A stretch of DNA of 46,689 bases from Aliivibrio sp. 1S175 (GCF_001690985.1 NZ_MAJS01000022.1:1-46689); one strand, 5' to 3'. Shown: positions 25,590 through 35,442, numbered from the stretch's first letter. The notes: generated by a model from the sequence alone, not told the origin. Translations and numbers: made by a program.

Positions 25590-27491
25590 ATGGATTATCG
25601 TGTAGATCTTGTTGTTTTATCTGAAAAAGACAACCTAAGCCGCTTTGGTTTAACACTACACAATTTAAGTGATGTCGACCTTCATGATTGGCAATTTCAT
25701 TTTACGATTGACCGTTTTATTACACCGAACAGTAATACTCAAGGTCAACTTGAACAAGTCGGCAGTTTTTGCAAATTAATTCCAGATTCTACAAAGACAC
25801 TGAAAGCAAATAACCATTTTTATGTTGAATTTACGATTGGAACCGCTCCTTTCCGATTTATTTCTGATGGGTTAGACGACGCGAGTATCTTAGTTACAAA
25901 TAATGGAAAAAATGAATTTTTAGATGTTTCAATTTCGCCTATCGTATTAGGATCACCTTATTCAGAAAGAACTCAAATACAAAGAGTCGCACCAGCTGAA
26001 TTATCTCTAATTCCAAAACCTAATTCGGTGCAACGTCTTGATGGATTCTTCAATTTAAAAGATGCATCATTAGAAATTCAAACGCACCTAGCTGAAGGTG
26101 CTGCGACATGGTTAACCAATGAACTAGAAGCCATTACATCTAAAAAATACGCCATTAATACTGATGGTCAGATTCAATTCATTGCTAACCCAACGTTAGA
26201 TAAAGGTGCGTATCAACTCATCGTGTCTGAAGAGAATATAAAGATTAAAGCAGGTTCAAATGAAGGGTTTATTCACGCTTGTGCGACATTATTACAATTA
26301 GTGAATGCTGATATCCAACAAATACCATGTACAAAAATCAAAGATCAACCTCGCTTTCACTATCGCGGAATGATGCTAGATTGCGCCAGACATTTTCACC
26401 CTCTTGAACGAGTGAAAAGATTAATAAATCAATTAGCTCAATACAAATTCAATGTCTTCCATTGGCACCTTACTGATGATGAAGGTTGGCGTGTTGAGAT
26501 AAAAGCATTTCCAGAATTAACGGATATAGGTGCATGGCGTGGGCCTGAGGAAATAATCGAACCTCAATATACTCACGTAGCAAAAAAACACGGTGGGTTT
26601 TACTCTCAAGAAGAGATCAAAGAAGTGATCGCTTACGCTGAATTACGTGGCATTACCGTGATCCCGGAAATCGACATTCCTGGGCACTGCCGCGCCGCAA
26701 TCAAAGCATTACCTCATTTATTAGTTGATACTGACGATCTCTCCAATTACCGCAGTATCCAACATTACACAGATAACGTGCTTTCTCCTGCATTAGAAGG
26801 AACTTACACCTTTATTGATACCGTATTAGAAGAAATTGCGGAGCTATTTCCTGCACCCTTTATTCATATTGGCGCAGATGAGGTACCTAAAGGTGTTTGG
26901 ACCAATAGTAAAAAGTGTCAAACACTAATGGAAGAGCAAGGCTATAGCGATCCTGTTGAACTTCAAGGTCACCTACTTCGTCATGCTGAAACAAAATTAA
27001 AGCAGCTCGGTAAAAGAATGTTGGGGTGGGAAGAGGCGCAACACGGAAATAAAGTCAGTAAAGACACGGTTATTTATTCTTGGTTAAGCGAAGAAGCGGC
27101 ACTTAATTGCGCTAAACAAGGCTTTGATGTGGTACTTCAACCTGGACAAACGACTTACCTAGATATGGCTCAAGATTATGCTCCTGAAGAGCCAGGGGTA
27201 GATTGGGCTAATGTACTTCCTCTTGAAGATGCATATAACTATGAACCACTAGCAGAACTTGCTGATAACGACCCTATTCGTAAACGAATTCTTGGTATTC
27301 AATGCGCGCTTTGGTGTGAAATCATCAATAACCAAGAGCGTATGGATTACATGATTTTCCCACGCCTTTTAGCGATGTCTGAAGGGATGTGGACACAAAA
27401 ACAACACAGAAACTGGACAGACTTTTTATCAAGGTTAAATGGACGATTACCAACCCTAACACGTCAGGGTATTAATTTCCGTCAACCATAA
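25590..27491 (+). CDS. cytoplasmic GH20 beta-N-acetylhexosaminidase
   Basis: This 633-aa enzyme removes GlcNAc from the non-reducing end of chitooligosaccharides or their derivatives. It has a beta-sandwich N-terminal domain (about 1-130), a GH20b domain (about 135-250) and the catalytic TIM barrel from about 255. The barrel contains FHWHLTDDEGWR (290-301) and the catalytic pair D430-E431 in HIGADEVPKG. There is no signal peptide, so it is intracellular, like the Vibrio furnissii aryl-GlcNAcidase (ExoII). AAGGA precedes the start, 22 bp after gspK. Confidence 0.93.
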   Translation: MDYRVDLVVLSEKDNLSRFGLTLHNLSDVDLHDWQFHFTIDRFITPNSNTQGQLEQVGSFCKLIPDSTKTLKANNHFYVEFTIGTAPFRFISDGLDDASILVTNNGKNEFLDVSISPIVLGSPYSERTQIQRVAPAELSLIPKPNSVQRLDGFFNLKDASLEIQTHLAEGAATWLTNELEAITSKKYAINTDGQIQFIANPTLDKGAYQLIVSEENIKIKAGSNEGFIHACATLLQLVNADIQQIPCTKIKDQPRFHYRGMMLDCARHFHPLERVKRLINQLAQYKFNVFHWHLTDDEGWRVEIKAFPELTDIGAWRGPEEIIEPQYTHVAKKHGGFYSQEEIKEVIAYAELRGITVIPEIDIPGHCRAAIKALPHLLVDTDDLSNYRSIQHYTDNVLSPALEGTYTFIDTVLEEIAELFPAPFIHIGADEVPKGVWTNSKKCQTLMEEQGYSDPVELQGHLLRHAETKLKQLGKRMLGWEEAQHGNKVSKDTVIYSWLSEEAALNCAKQGFDVVLQPGQTTYLDMAQDYAPEEPGVDWANVLPLEDAYNYEPLAELADNDPIRKRILGIQCALWCEIINNQERMDYMIFPRLLAMSEGMWTQKQHRNWTDFLSRLNGRLPTLTRQGINFRQP

Positions 27492-27529
27492 GTCACCCAA
27501 TTATTAGTATTTTAGTTAAGGAAAAAACA

Positions 27530-29935
27530 ATGAAATACGGCTTTTTTGATAACGATAACCGTGAATATGTAATCACACGCCCTGACGTACCAGCTCCATG
27601 GACTAACTACTTAGGCACAGAAAAATTCTGTACGGTTATTTCTCACAATGCTGGCGGTTACTCTTTTTATAACTCTCCAGAGTATAATCGTGTTACTAAA
27701 TTCCGTCCAAACGGCACATTTGATCGCCCTGGACACTATGTTTACCTTCGTGACGATGAAACGGGTGATTACTGGTCAATCTCATGGCAGCCTGTTGCAA
27801 AGAGTTTAGATGAAGCAAGCTACGAAGTTCGTCACGGCCTGTCTTACTCTAAATTTAAATGTGATTACAACGGCATTGAAGCAACTAAAACCTTATTTGT
27901 TCCAAAAGGTGAAGACGCTGAAGTGTGGGATGTGGTTATTAAGAATACCAGCGATAAGCCTCGTGTTATCTCTGCATTCTCTTTTGTTGAATTCTCATTC
28001 AGCCATATCCAATCAGATAACCAAAACCACCAAATGTCATTGTACTCTGCAGGTACCTCTTACAATGAAGGCGTGATCGAATACGATCTTTACTACAACA
28101 CCAATGATTTTGAAGGTTTCTACTACTTAGCGTCTACGTTTGATCCCGATTCATACGACGGTCAACGTGACAGCTTCTTAGGTGCATACCGTGATGAAGC
28201 AAATCCAATTGCGGTTGAAAAAGGTCAATGTTCTAACTCTGCACAAACCTGTTACAACCACTGTGGTTCTCTTCATAAGCAATTTACTATTCAACCTGGC
28301 GAAGAGGTTCGTTTTGCTTACGTACTTGGTCTAGGTAAAGGCAATGGCGAACGTCTACGTCAAAAATACCAAGACGTTGCTAATGTCGATGCCGCTTTCC
28401 AAGAGATCAAAGATCACTGGAGCGAGCGTTGTGAAAAATTCCAAGTTAAATCACCAAACGAAGGTTTGGATACGATGATCAACACTTGGACACTGTACCA
28501 AGCAGAAACATGCGTGGTTTGGTCTCGTTTTGCTTCATTCATCGAAGTGGGTGGACGTACAGGTCTTGGTTACCGTGATACGGCTCAAGATGCAATCTCA
28601 GTACCTCATGCTAATCCAAAAATGACTCGTAAACGTATTGTGGATTTATTACGTGGCCAAGTTAAAGCGGGTTACGGTCTACACCTATTTGATCCTGACT
28701 GGTTTGATCCTGAGAAAGCAGACGTTGTTCCATCAAAATCACCAACGGTAGTTCCAACACCATCGGATGACGATAAGATCCACGGCATTGAAGATACCTG
28801 TTCTGATGACCATTTATGGATCGTTCCAACGATCATCAAATATGTAATGGAAACCGGTGAACACTCTTTCTTCGATGAAGTGATCCCATACGCTGATGGC
28901 GGTGACGCAACAGTTTATGAGCACATGAAAGCAGCATTAGATTTCTCTGCAGAATACGTTGGCCGTACTGGTATTTGTAAAGGTTTACGCGCTGATTGGA
29001 ATGACTGCCTAAACTTAGGTGGTGGCGAATCATCAATGGTTTCATTCTTACATTTCTGGGCATTAGAAGAATTCTTAGATTTAGCTAAATTCCGTAACAA
29101 TGATGCTGATATATCGAAATACTCGGAAATGGCAGCTAACGTACGCGAAGCGTGTGAAACTCATCTTTGGGATGAAGAAGGCGGCTGGTACATTCGTGGT
29201 CTAACCAAAGATGGCGACAAAATTGGTACAGCACAGCAAACTGAAGGCCGTGTTCATCTTGAATCAAACACATTAGCGGTTTTATCTGGTGCTGTATCTC
29301 AAGAACGTGGTGAAAAAGCAATGGATGCCGTTGATGAGAACTTATTCTCTGAATACGGTTTACACCTAAATTCACCTTCATTCTCAACACCAAATGATGA
29401 CATTGGTTTTGTTACTCGTGTTTACCAAGGCGTAAAAGAGAATGGTGCTATCTTCTCTCACCCAAACCCATGGGCTTGGGTAGCAGAAGCAAAACTAGGT
29501 CGTGGTGACCGTGCAATGAAGTTCTACGATGCACTAAACCCATACAACCAAAATGACATGATTGAAACACGTATAGCTGAACCATACTCATACGTACAGT
29601 TTATCATGGGTAAAGATCATCAAGATCATGGTCGTGCTAATCACCCTTGGTTAACAGGTACTTCTGGTTGGGCTTACTTCGCGGTAACTAACTTTATTCT
29701 TGGTGTTCGTGTTGGCTTTGAAGGTTTAACCGTTGATCCTTGTATCCCAACAGATTGGCCTGAGTTCTCAGTAACTCGTCAATGGCGTGGCGCGACTTAC
29801 AACATTCAAGTGAAAAACCCGAATTCAGTAAGTAAAGGCGTGCAATCAATCTCGATTAATGGCGAAGACGTTAACGGTGCAGTTCCAGTCCAAGCGGAAG
29901 GCAGTGTTAATGACGTTATCGTTATTATGGGTTAG
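27530..29935 (+). CDS. chbP: N,N'-diacetylchitobiose phosphorylase (GH94)
   Basis: The enzyme carries out phosphorolysis of (GlcNAc)2 to GlcNAc-1-phosphate and GlcNAc, saving one ATP per disaccharide. The protein is 801 aa, the same length as the well-studied Vibrio proteolyticus enzyme. The catalytic acid D492 lies in ADWNDCLN (488-495), the same residue number as in that enzyme. Other family blocks are the N-terminal beta-sandwich (about 1-270) and the phosphate/sugar region VGGRTGLGYRDTAQDAI (about 340-356). It is cytoplasmic. AAGGA lies upstream, 38 bp after the GH20 gene. A hairpin follows before the mutase gene. Confidence 0.96.
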   Translation: MKYGFFDNDNREYVITRPDVPAPWTNYLGTEKFCTVISHNAGGYSFYNSPEYNRVTKFRPNGTFDRPGHYVYLRDDETGDYWSISWQPVAKSLDEASYEVRHGLSYSKFKCDYNGIEATKTLFVPKGEDAEVWDVVIKNTSDKPRVISAFSFVEFSFSHIQSDNQNHQMSLYSAGTSYNEGVIEYDLYYNTNDFEGFYYLASTFDPDSYDGQRDSFLGAYRDEANPIAVEKGQCSNSAQTCYNHCGSLHKQFTIQPGEEVRFAYVLGLGKGNGERLRQKYQDVANVDAAFQEIKDHWSERCEKFQVKSPNEGLDTMINTWTLYQAETCVVWSRFASFIEVGGRTGLGYRDTAQDAISVPHANPKMTRKRIVDLLRGQVKAGYGLHLFDPDWFDPEKADVVPSKSPTVVPTPSDDDKIHGIEDTCSDDHLWIVPTIIKYVMETGEHSFFDEVIPYADGGDATVYEHMKAALDFSAEYVGRTGICKGLRADWNDCLNLGGGESSMVSFLHFWALEEFLDLAKFRNNDADISKYSEMAANVREACETHLWDEEGGWYIRGLTKDGDKIGTAQQTEGRVHLESNTLAVLSGAVSQERGEKAMDAVDENLFSEYGLHLNSPSFSTPNDDIGFVTRVYQGVKENGAIFSHPNPWAWVAEAKLGRGDRAMKFYDALNPYNQNDMIETRIAEPYSYVQFIMGKDHQDHGRANHPWLTGTSGWAYFAVTNFILGVRVGFEGLTVDPCIPTDWPEFSVTRQWRGATYNIQVKNPNSVSKGVQSISINGEDVNGAVPVQAEGSVNDVIVIMG

Positions 29936-29968
29936 TTCGTTTAATTAACGGCCTAATATAGTGACAAA

Positions 29969-29998
29969 AGTAAGGTGCTTTTTATTAAGCACTTTACT
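29969..29998 (+). other. intercistronic hairpin between chbP and mutase gene
   Basis: AGTAAGGTGCTT (29969-29980) pairs with AAGCACTTTACT (29987-29998) with one wobble, loop 6 nt, no T-run. It is likely an mRNA-stability or partial-attenuation element within the operon. Confidence 0.55.
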
Positions 29999-30014
29999 CT
30001 AAAAGGAATTTACT

Positions 30015-31427
30015 ATGATCCAATTTGGTACTGGCGGATGGCGCGCTTTCATCGGTGAAGAGTTTACTAAAGACAATGTACGTCTTGTCGCTCAAGCACT
30101 ATCAAACATTATGATCAATGAACAAGCTCAAAAAAATGGCTTTGTTATTGGTTATGACCGTCGTTTTCTTTCAGATAAAGCAGGTAAATGGTTCGCTGAA
30201 GTTATTGCAGAAAACGGCATAAAAGTCAGCTTTATTGATAGATTTGTCCCAACACCTATTGTGATGTTTCAAGCCAAAGAAATGGGTTGTATCTACTCAG
30301 CTTGTATCACTGCCTCTCATAACCCAGCAGATTATAATGGCATTAAAGTCTTTATTGAAGGCGGTCGTGATGCCGATGAAATCATCACACAAAAGATTGA
30401 ACAACAAATTTCTCACCTAACGCAACAAGATGTTAGCAGTGTCGATTTTGAAGAAGCGCTAAATGATGGTTGTATTGAAATCATCAACCCAATGAACGAT
30501 TTTGTTGATTCAATCATCGATAAAATTGATATGGCATCAATTAAAAAAGCCAACTTACGCGTACTAATTGATCCTATGTTTGGGGTTGCAAAAAATGCCT
30601 TACAAACGGTGTTAATCAGTGCTCGTTGTGATGTTGATGTGATTAATGATGGCGAAAACCCTTCTTTTGGCGGTCTTATGCCATCCCCAAATGCAGCCAC
30701 ACTTTATCGCTTAAAGCACTTAGTCGCTCATGATGGTTACGATATTGGTATCGGTACTGATGGTGATGCTGACCGCTTAGGTATCATTGATGAAAAAGGT
30801 CACTTTATTCATCCAAATGAAGTGCTATTACTGCTTTATTATTACCTACTTGAGTACAAAGGCTGGAAAGGCTCTGTCGTACGTAATATCGCAACCACGC
30901 ACTTATTAGATAAAGTCGCAGCAGATCACGGCGAGAAAAGCTTTGAGGTTCCTGTAGGCTTTAAGCATATCAGTTCACAAATGGAAGCGGATGATTCTCT
31001 ACTTGGTGGCGAAAGCTCGGGTGGGTTAACTATTCGCGGTCATATCAAAGGTAAAGATGGCGTATTTGCTTCAAGTTTATTAGTTGAAATGATCAGTGTT
31101 ACAGGCAAAAAACTCTCTGAAATGCTTGATGAAATTTATGCTAAATATGGTTATGCCTACACTGCCGAAGGCGACTGTACTTTTAAAGCAAGTGGAAAAG
31201 AAGCCCTTTACAATAAAATTTATATCGAAAAGCAACTGCCTGAATTTGAATATGAAATAGAGAAAGTAAGCTATGAAGATGGCGCAAAAGTCTATTTTAA
31301 AAATGGGGGTTGGGTGATTGCTCGTTTCTCAGGAACTGAACCATTACTACGAATTTTTGCTGAAATGGAAGACAAATTGACAGCAGAAAAAGTACTGAAT
31401 CAAATGAAAGCTTTCCTTTCTCTTTAG
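30015..31427 (+). CDS. alpha-D-phosphohexomutase (predicted GlcNAc-1-P to GlcNAc-6-P mutase)
   Basis: This 470-aa protein of the phosphohexomutase superfamily has all four active-site motifs. They are phosphoserine S101 in TASHNP, metal loop GTDGDADR (D249, D251, D253), sugar loop GGESSGGL (about 338) and phosphate loop RFSGTEPLLRI (near 445). It is longer and distinct from GlmM. Its position as last operon gene, just after the phosphorylase that makes GlcNAc-1-P, argues for conversion to GlcNAc-6-P, which NagA/NagB can use. It could also act on glucose-1-P or mannose-1-P. AAAGGA precedes the ATG, and a strong terminator follows. Confidence 0.88.
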   Translation: MIQFGTGGWRAFIGEEFTKDNVRLVAQALSNIMINEQAQKNGFVIGYDRRFLSDKAGKWFAEVIAENGIKVSFIDRFVPTPIVMFQAKEMGCIYSACITASHNPADYNGIKVFIEGGRDADEIITQKIEQQISHLTQQDVSSVDFEEALNDGCIEIINPMNDFVDSIIDKIDMASIKKANLRVLIDPMFGVAKNALQTVLISARCDVDVINDGENPSFGGLMPSPNAATLYRLKHLVAHDGYDIGIGTDGDADRLGIIDEKGHFIHPNEVLLLLYYYLLEYKGWKGSVVRNIATTHLLDKVAADHGEKSFEVPVGFKHISSQMEADDSLLGGESSGGLTIRGHIKGKDGVFASSLLVEMISVTGKKLSEMLDEIYAKYGYAYTAEGDCTFKASGKEALYNKIYIEKQLPEFEYEIEKVSYEDGAKVYFKNGGWVIARFSGTEPLLRIFAEMEDKLTAEKVLNQMKAFLSL

Positions 31428-31434
31428 TTTCCTA

Positions 31435-31509
31435 CGTATTTTTAATAAAAATACGCCTCTAAAGACTTAACCCAGCTAATACTTGAGTCGATTAGCTGGG
31501 TTCTTTTTA
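31435..31509 (+). terminator. tandem hairpins ending the chitin operon
   Basis: The first hairpin is CGTATTTTT (31435-31443) with AAAAATACG (31447-31455), a perfect 9-bp stem with a 3-nt loop. The second is AACCCAGCTAAT (31469-31480) with ATTAGCTGGGTT (31491-31502), a perfect 12-bp stem followed by CTTTTTA. The second is a good rightward intrinsic terminator; the convergent fbpC stop lies 10 bp further on. Confidence 0.85.
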
Positions 31510-31519
31510 TCTAAAATTT

Positions 31520-32560
31520 TTAATTGTTCTCTTGAATAAATACGATTGGACAATGAGGCTTTATTTCTACCCTTACTTTCTCACCATTAGATAAAGAATC
31601 ATTAGATACGCCAATTAATTGCGTCCCGTCATCTTCAATTACATATCGGCACGTATCACCCATAAATTGTAATTCTTTAACAATAGCACTGCCTGACGCG
31701 TCTCTATATAACGTAATGTTTTGTGGGCGAAGTAAAACATTCGCTTTCTTATTTGCATCTTCAGTACTACGGCCACAAGAGATCAATCCAACCGCAGTTT
31801 CAATGTTCCCATCCAGGCCAATCATACCTGATACATAAGAGCCACCACCTAAGAAATCAGCAACGAAGCGACTGTTTGGTGAATAATATAAATCATTTGC
31901 ACTACCGAATTGCTCAATCACACCATGATTCATTACCGCTAATTTATCAGAGAAAGCAAACGCTTCTTCACGGCTATGAGTAACGAAAATAGCCGTCACA
32001 CCTTGTGCTTTAAAAATACGGCGGATCTCTTTAATTAAATCATGTCGAACTTGAGTATCAATATTAGAAAAGGGTTCATCCAATAATAGAAGATCTGGTT
32101 CGCTAGCTAACGCTCTTGCAATCGCAACACGCTGTTGCTGGCCCCCAGATAATTGGTGTGGGTAACGATCACCAAATCCACTTAAATGAACAAGATGAAG
32201 CATTGATTCAACTTTATCCGTTGCTCGTTGCTTTTCCCATTTTTTTAAGCCAAAACCAATATTTTCACTTACGGTAAGATGCGGAAACAATGCATAATCT
32301 TGAAAGATCATACCAATATTTCTCTGCTCTGGTGGTAACCACGTATTACGGTCTGTAATTACCTTTCCATTAAGGTTCATCTCACCTTTCGATAAAGGCA
32401 AAAGCCCCGCAATAGCTTTAAGTAATGTTGTTTTACCGCAACCACTTGCACCTAATAAACAAACGATTTCACCAGATTCAACATCCAAAGATAACTGGGA
32501 TAAAATATCCTGATCATGATAGCTACAAGTTAAATTAGAAATAGATAATGCAGAATTCAT
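31520..32560 (-). CDS. fbpC: ferric iron ABC transporter ATPase
   Basis: This 346-aa ATPase of the Fe3+ importer has Walker A GASGCGKTT (about 36-44), signature LSGGQQQR (about 137-144), Walker B LLLLDEPFSNID and the switch histidine in FVTHSREEA. A C-terminal regulatory/TOBE-like region extends from about 240. Its ATG overlaps the fbpB stop by one base (TAATG), giving translational coupling. Family members also include thiamine and putrescine importers; the adjacent fbpA and fbpB decide for iron. Confidence 0.93.
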   Translation of the reverse strand: MNSALSISNLTCSYHDQDILSQLSLDVESGEIVCLLGASGCGKTTLLKAIAGLLPLSKGEMNLNGKVITDRNTWLPPEQRNIGMIFQDYALFPHLTVSENIGFGLKKWEKQRATDKVESMLHLVHLSGFGDRYPHQLSGGQQQRVAIARALASEPDLLLLDEPFSNIDTQVRHDLIKEIRRIFKAQGVTAIFVTHSREEAFAFSDKLAVMNHGVIEQFGSANDLYYSPNSRFVADFLGGGSYVSGMIGLDGNIETAVGLISCGRSTEDANKKANVLLRPQNITLYRDASGSAIVKELQFMGDTCRYVIEDDGTQLIGVSNDSLSNGEKVRVEIKPHCPIVFIQENN

Positions 32561-34191
32561 TAATGATGTTGCTCCAGAGAACGGTTAACTATGATCAATG
32601 GGATCAAGCCAACTAAAACCAATAATACTGCAGGCATTGCTGCAATTTCTAATTGCTCATCAGAAGCAAAATTAAATACATAAGTGGCTAGTGTTTCAAA
32701 GTTAAATGGGCGCAATAACAGTGCTGCATTCAACTCTTTCATTGTTTCTATAAACACCAACAAACCAGCGATTAAACAGCCACGACGAATTAATGGAAAA
32801 TGAACTCGACGTAACATAGACCACGTTCCACAACCTAAAGTACGTGATGCCATATCTAATGACGGTGGGATTTTATTTAAATTACTTTCAATTGAGCCAA
32901 TCGCAACCGCAGAAAAACGAGTTACCGATGCAAAAATTAACGCAAAGATTGATCCGGAGAATATTAACCCAACCATCCCAAAACCTAATTGTTTTGAAAT
33001 ATCATTAACCAAATGATCTAACCCAATCATTGGTAACATAACACCAATAGCAAGCACCGTTCCGGGAACAGCATAACCAAGAGATGCCAAACGCATTGGC
33101 ATAACACTCCACTTATTATTCGGTTGTAGACGATGTAAAAAATTCACCACCAAAGCAATAATTACAGCGATAATGGCTGCAATCGAAGAGACGTATAAGC
33201 TATTTAACGCATACTCTTGAAATTCAGCAGTCCAACTTTCTTCAAAGTAATGAAAAGAGTAACTAATTAACTGTAATAGCGGAAAGATAAAAGCAATAGA
33301 AACTAATCCCCAGCACCAAGTAAATGCGCCCCACTTTTTCCAACCATGAAGCTCATATTGAAACTCTTCGTTGGTATTAAACTTCTCTTGGAACATTTTT
33401 TGTTTACGACGACTATAACGCTCACCGCTGATCAACAATAAAATCCCCATCAACATAAACGCAGACACTTTAGCTGCGGCATTCAAATTTGAATAACCTA
33501 ACCACGTATCATAAACTGCCGTCGTTAATGTATTTACTGCAAAATAGCTAACTGTGCCAAAATCCCCTAACGCTTCCATCGCTACTAAAGATAAAGCAAC
33601 CGCAATAGAAGGCCTTGCAAGAGGTAATGATATGCGCTTAAAGCTCTCCCAAGGAGTACATTTTAATAAGCGTGCCGATTGTAGCAAGCTGATGTTTTGC
33701 TCCATAAATGCAGCACGAGCAAGTAAATATACGTATGGGTATAGCACCAAAGACATCACAAGAATGGCGCCAGTTAAGGTTCGAATATCTGGGAACCAAT
33801 AATCACCATAAGATTGCCATCCGGTAATATCTCGGAGTAATACTTGAATTGGTCCAGCAAAATCAAGCCAATCGGTATAGATATATCCCACAATATAAGC
33901 AGGCATAGCCAAAGGAAGCACTAATGCCCATTGTAATATTGAAGAGGAAGGAACACGGCACATGGCCATAAACCATGCAGAGGGGACACCTAAAATTAAG
34001 GAAAAGAACATCGCACCAAATACTAATAGAACCGTATTTAACGTATAGGTAGGTAACACGGTATTAAACAGATGAGTAAAGATATCATCGGTATTACCTA
34101 GTGCGGTATATAGGATCGCTAAGATCGGCAAAACCAGCAATAGAGATAAACTCCAACTACTGGTTTTCCAGAATAATAATTTTTCTTTCAT
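32560..34191 (-). CDS. fbpB: ferric iron ABC transporter permease
   Basis: This 543-aa permease is two fused binding-protein-dependent permease domains, with about twelve hydrophobic segments split by a cytoplasmic linker near residues 255-285 (RYSRRKQKMFQEKF). Each half has an EAA-like loop: SARLLKCTPWESFKRISLPLARP at about 180-200 and SRTLGCGTWSMLRRVHFPLIRR near 445. The duplicated form is normal for FbpB/SfuB. It lies 66 bp downstream of fbpA, across an intercistronic hairpin. Confidence 0.93.
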   Translation of the reverse strand: MKEKLLFWKTSSWSLSLLLVLPILAILYTALGNTDDIFTHLFNTVLPTYTLNTVLLVFGAMFFSLILGVPSAWFMAMCRVPSSSILQWALVLPLAMPAYIVGYIYTDWLDFAGPIQVLLRDITGWQSYGDYWFPDIRTLTGAILVMSLVLYPYVYLLARAAFMEQNISLLQSARLLKCTPWESFKRISLPLARPSIAVALSLVAMEALGDFGTVSYFAVNTLTTAVYDTWLGYSNLNAAAKVSAFMLMGILLLISGERYSRRKQKMFQEKFNTNEEFQYELHGWKKWGAFTWCWGLVSIAFIFPLLQLISYSFHYFEESWTAEFQEYALNSLYVSSIAAIIAVIIALVVNFLHRLQPNNKWSVMPMRLASLGYAVPGTVLAIGVMLPMIGLDHLVNDISKQLGFGMVGLIFSGSIFALIFASVTRFSAVAIGSIESNLNKIPPSLDMASRTLGCGTWSMLRRVHFPLIRRGCLIAGLLVFIETMKELNAALLLRPFNFETLATYVFNFASDEQLEIAAMPAVLLVLVGLIPLIIVNRSLEQHH

Positions 34192-34219
34192 TGCCTAAAC
34201 TGCAAGGCTCTTTTTAAAT

Positions 34220-34241
34220 GGTGAGGTATTGTTACCTCACC
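34220..34241 (-). other. intercistronic stem-loop between fbpA and fbpB
   Basis: GGTGAGGTA (34220-34228) and TACCTCACC (34233-34241) form a perfect 9-bp stem with a 4-nt loop, immediately after the fbpA stop. No T-run follows in the leftward direction. It is probably a 3'-protective element or partial attenuator that gives more binding protein than permease. Confidence 0.65.
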
Positions 34242-34257
34242 AATAATAAATATCAAA

Positions 34258-35271
34258 TTAAAGATCAAACTTAACTTCATCTAGAAGCTTGATTGCTTTT
34301 GTATGGTTATCTGCAATAGCATCTAAAGATAGAGTATCGGCTTTAAACTCGCCCCAAGATGCAACGAGCTCTGAACGTTTAACACCCGGTTTTACTGGGT
34401 ATTCATAATTAACTTCCGCATACATACCTTGTGCTACATCACCCGTTAAGAATTCCATTAGTTTTAATGCATTATCTTTATTTGGTGCGTATTTAGCCAT
34501 CGCCATACCACTGATGTTTACGTGAGTACCATCTGTGTTTTGGTTAGGGAAGTTAATGTATACCGATTCAGCCCATGATACTTGCTTAGGATCATTAACC
34601 ATCTTACCTAGGTAGTAGCTATTGCCTAAAGCGACATCACAAAGACCTTCTTTAATCGCTTTAACTTGTGCGCGGTCATTACCTTGAGGTTTACGAGCTA
34701 GGTTTGCTTTTACGCCTTCCAACCATGTTTTTGCTTCTGCTTCACCATGATGAGCAATCATAGAAGATACAAGAGATACATTGTAAGGGTGCTTACCGCT
34801 GCGAGTACAAATTTTGCCTTTCCACTCTGGGTTAGCTAAATCCGCATAATCAAAATCAGCGCCTAATTTACCAACACGATCACGAGATGAATATACATTA
34901 CGAGCACGTAAAGTTAATGCGAACCACTCATTATCTGTATCGCGGTATTGAGCAGGTACATTTGCATCAATCGTTTTACTATCAACAGGCTGAACTAAGC
35001 TTTTGTTTGTTAGTTCCGCTAAACGGCTAATATCAGTAGTTAGAACGACATCGGCAGGGCTTAACTCGCCTTCTTGAGCTAATTTTTCAGCTAGACCTTT
35101 CTTAGCAAATTTCACATTAACTTTAATACCAGTCTCTTTGGTAAACTCTTTAAACATTGGTTCAACAAGGAACGGTTGGCGATAAGAGTAAACATTAACT
35201 TCTTCGGCAGCCATAACACTTGGTGCGAACACGCCTGCAATTAATGCAGAAACTGATAATAACTTTTTCAT
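34258..35271 (-). CDS. fbpA: periplasmic ferric iron-binding protein
   Basis: This 337-aa solute-binding protein has a signal peptide (MKKLLSVSALIAGVFAPSVMA, cleavage after AMA-type residues near 21). The tandem tyrosines typical of ferric-binding proteins are Y219-Y220 in GNSYYLGKM, and VYSYRQP at about 27-33 matches the N-terminal ligand region. It captures Fe3+, probably with a synergistic anion, for FbpBC. It is the first gene of the leftward operon. A likely Fur-controlled promoter lies about 30-80 bp upstream. Confidence 0.94.
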   Translation of the reverse strand: MKKLLSVSALIAGVFAPSVMAAEEVNVYSYRQPFLVEPMFKEFTKETGIKVNVKFAKKGLAEKLAQEGELSPADVVLTTDISRLAELTNKSLVQPVDSKTIDANVPAQYRDTDNEWFALTLRARNVYSSRDRVGKLGADFDYADLANPEWKGKICTRSGKHPYNVSLVSSMIAHHGEAEAKTWLEGVKANLARKPQGNDRAQVKAIKEGLCDVALGNSYYLGKMVNDPKQVSWAESVYINFPNQNTDGTHVNISGMAMAKYAPNKDNALKLMEFLTGDVAQGMYAEVNYEYPVKPGVKRSELVASWGEFKADTLSLDAIADNHTKAIKLLDEVKFDL

Positions 35272-35301
35272 GATATTCCTTTAAAATCTCTAGTTACAAA
35301 T

Positions 35302-35357
35302 GGTAATAAGAATACTTATCAATATCGATATTATACAAAGCAATTTCTAAATGGCAA
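35302..35357 (-). promoter_or_regulatory. fbpA promoter with Fur-like box
   Basis: On the minus strand, -35 TTGCCA (35352-35357) and -10 TATAAT (35330-35335) are 16 bp apart. The start is expected near 35323, with a leader of about 50 nt. The segment 35302-35320 (GATAAGTATTCTTATTACC on the minus strand) matches the 19-bp Fur consensus at 13 positions and covers about +3 to +21. It has an internal inverted repeat ATAAG-N4-CTTAT. A second palindrome AATATCGATATT (35321-35332) abuts it and overlaps the -10. Confidence 0.65.
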
Positions 35358-35380
35358 TGATCTCAGGCGCTTTTTATAGC

Positions 35381-35411
35381 AAAAAGCCTCAATACCGAAG
35401 AATTGAGGCTT
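35381..35411 (-). terminator. intrinsic terminator of amtB
   Basis: Leftward, AAGCCTCAAT pairs perfectly with ATTGAGGCTT (35384-35393 with 35402-35411), loop 8 nt, and TTTTT follows (plus-strand A-run 35381-35385). It ends glnK-amtB, before the fbpA promoter. Confidence 0.9.
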
Positions 35412-35442
35412 AAAAGATGTAACAAATCATTTACGTGATATT

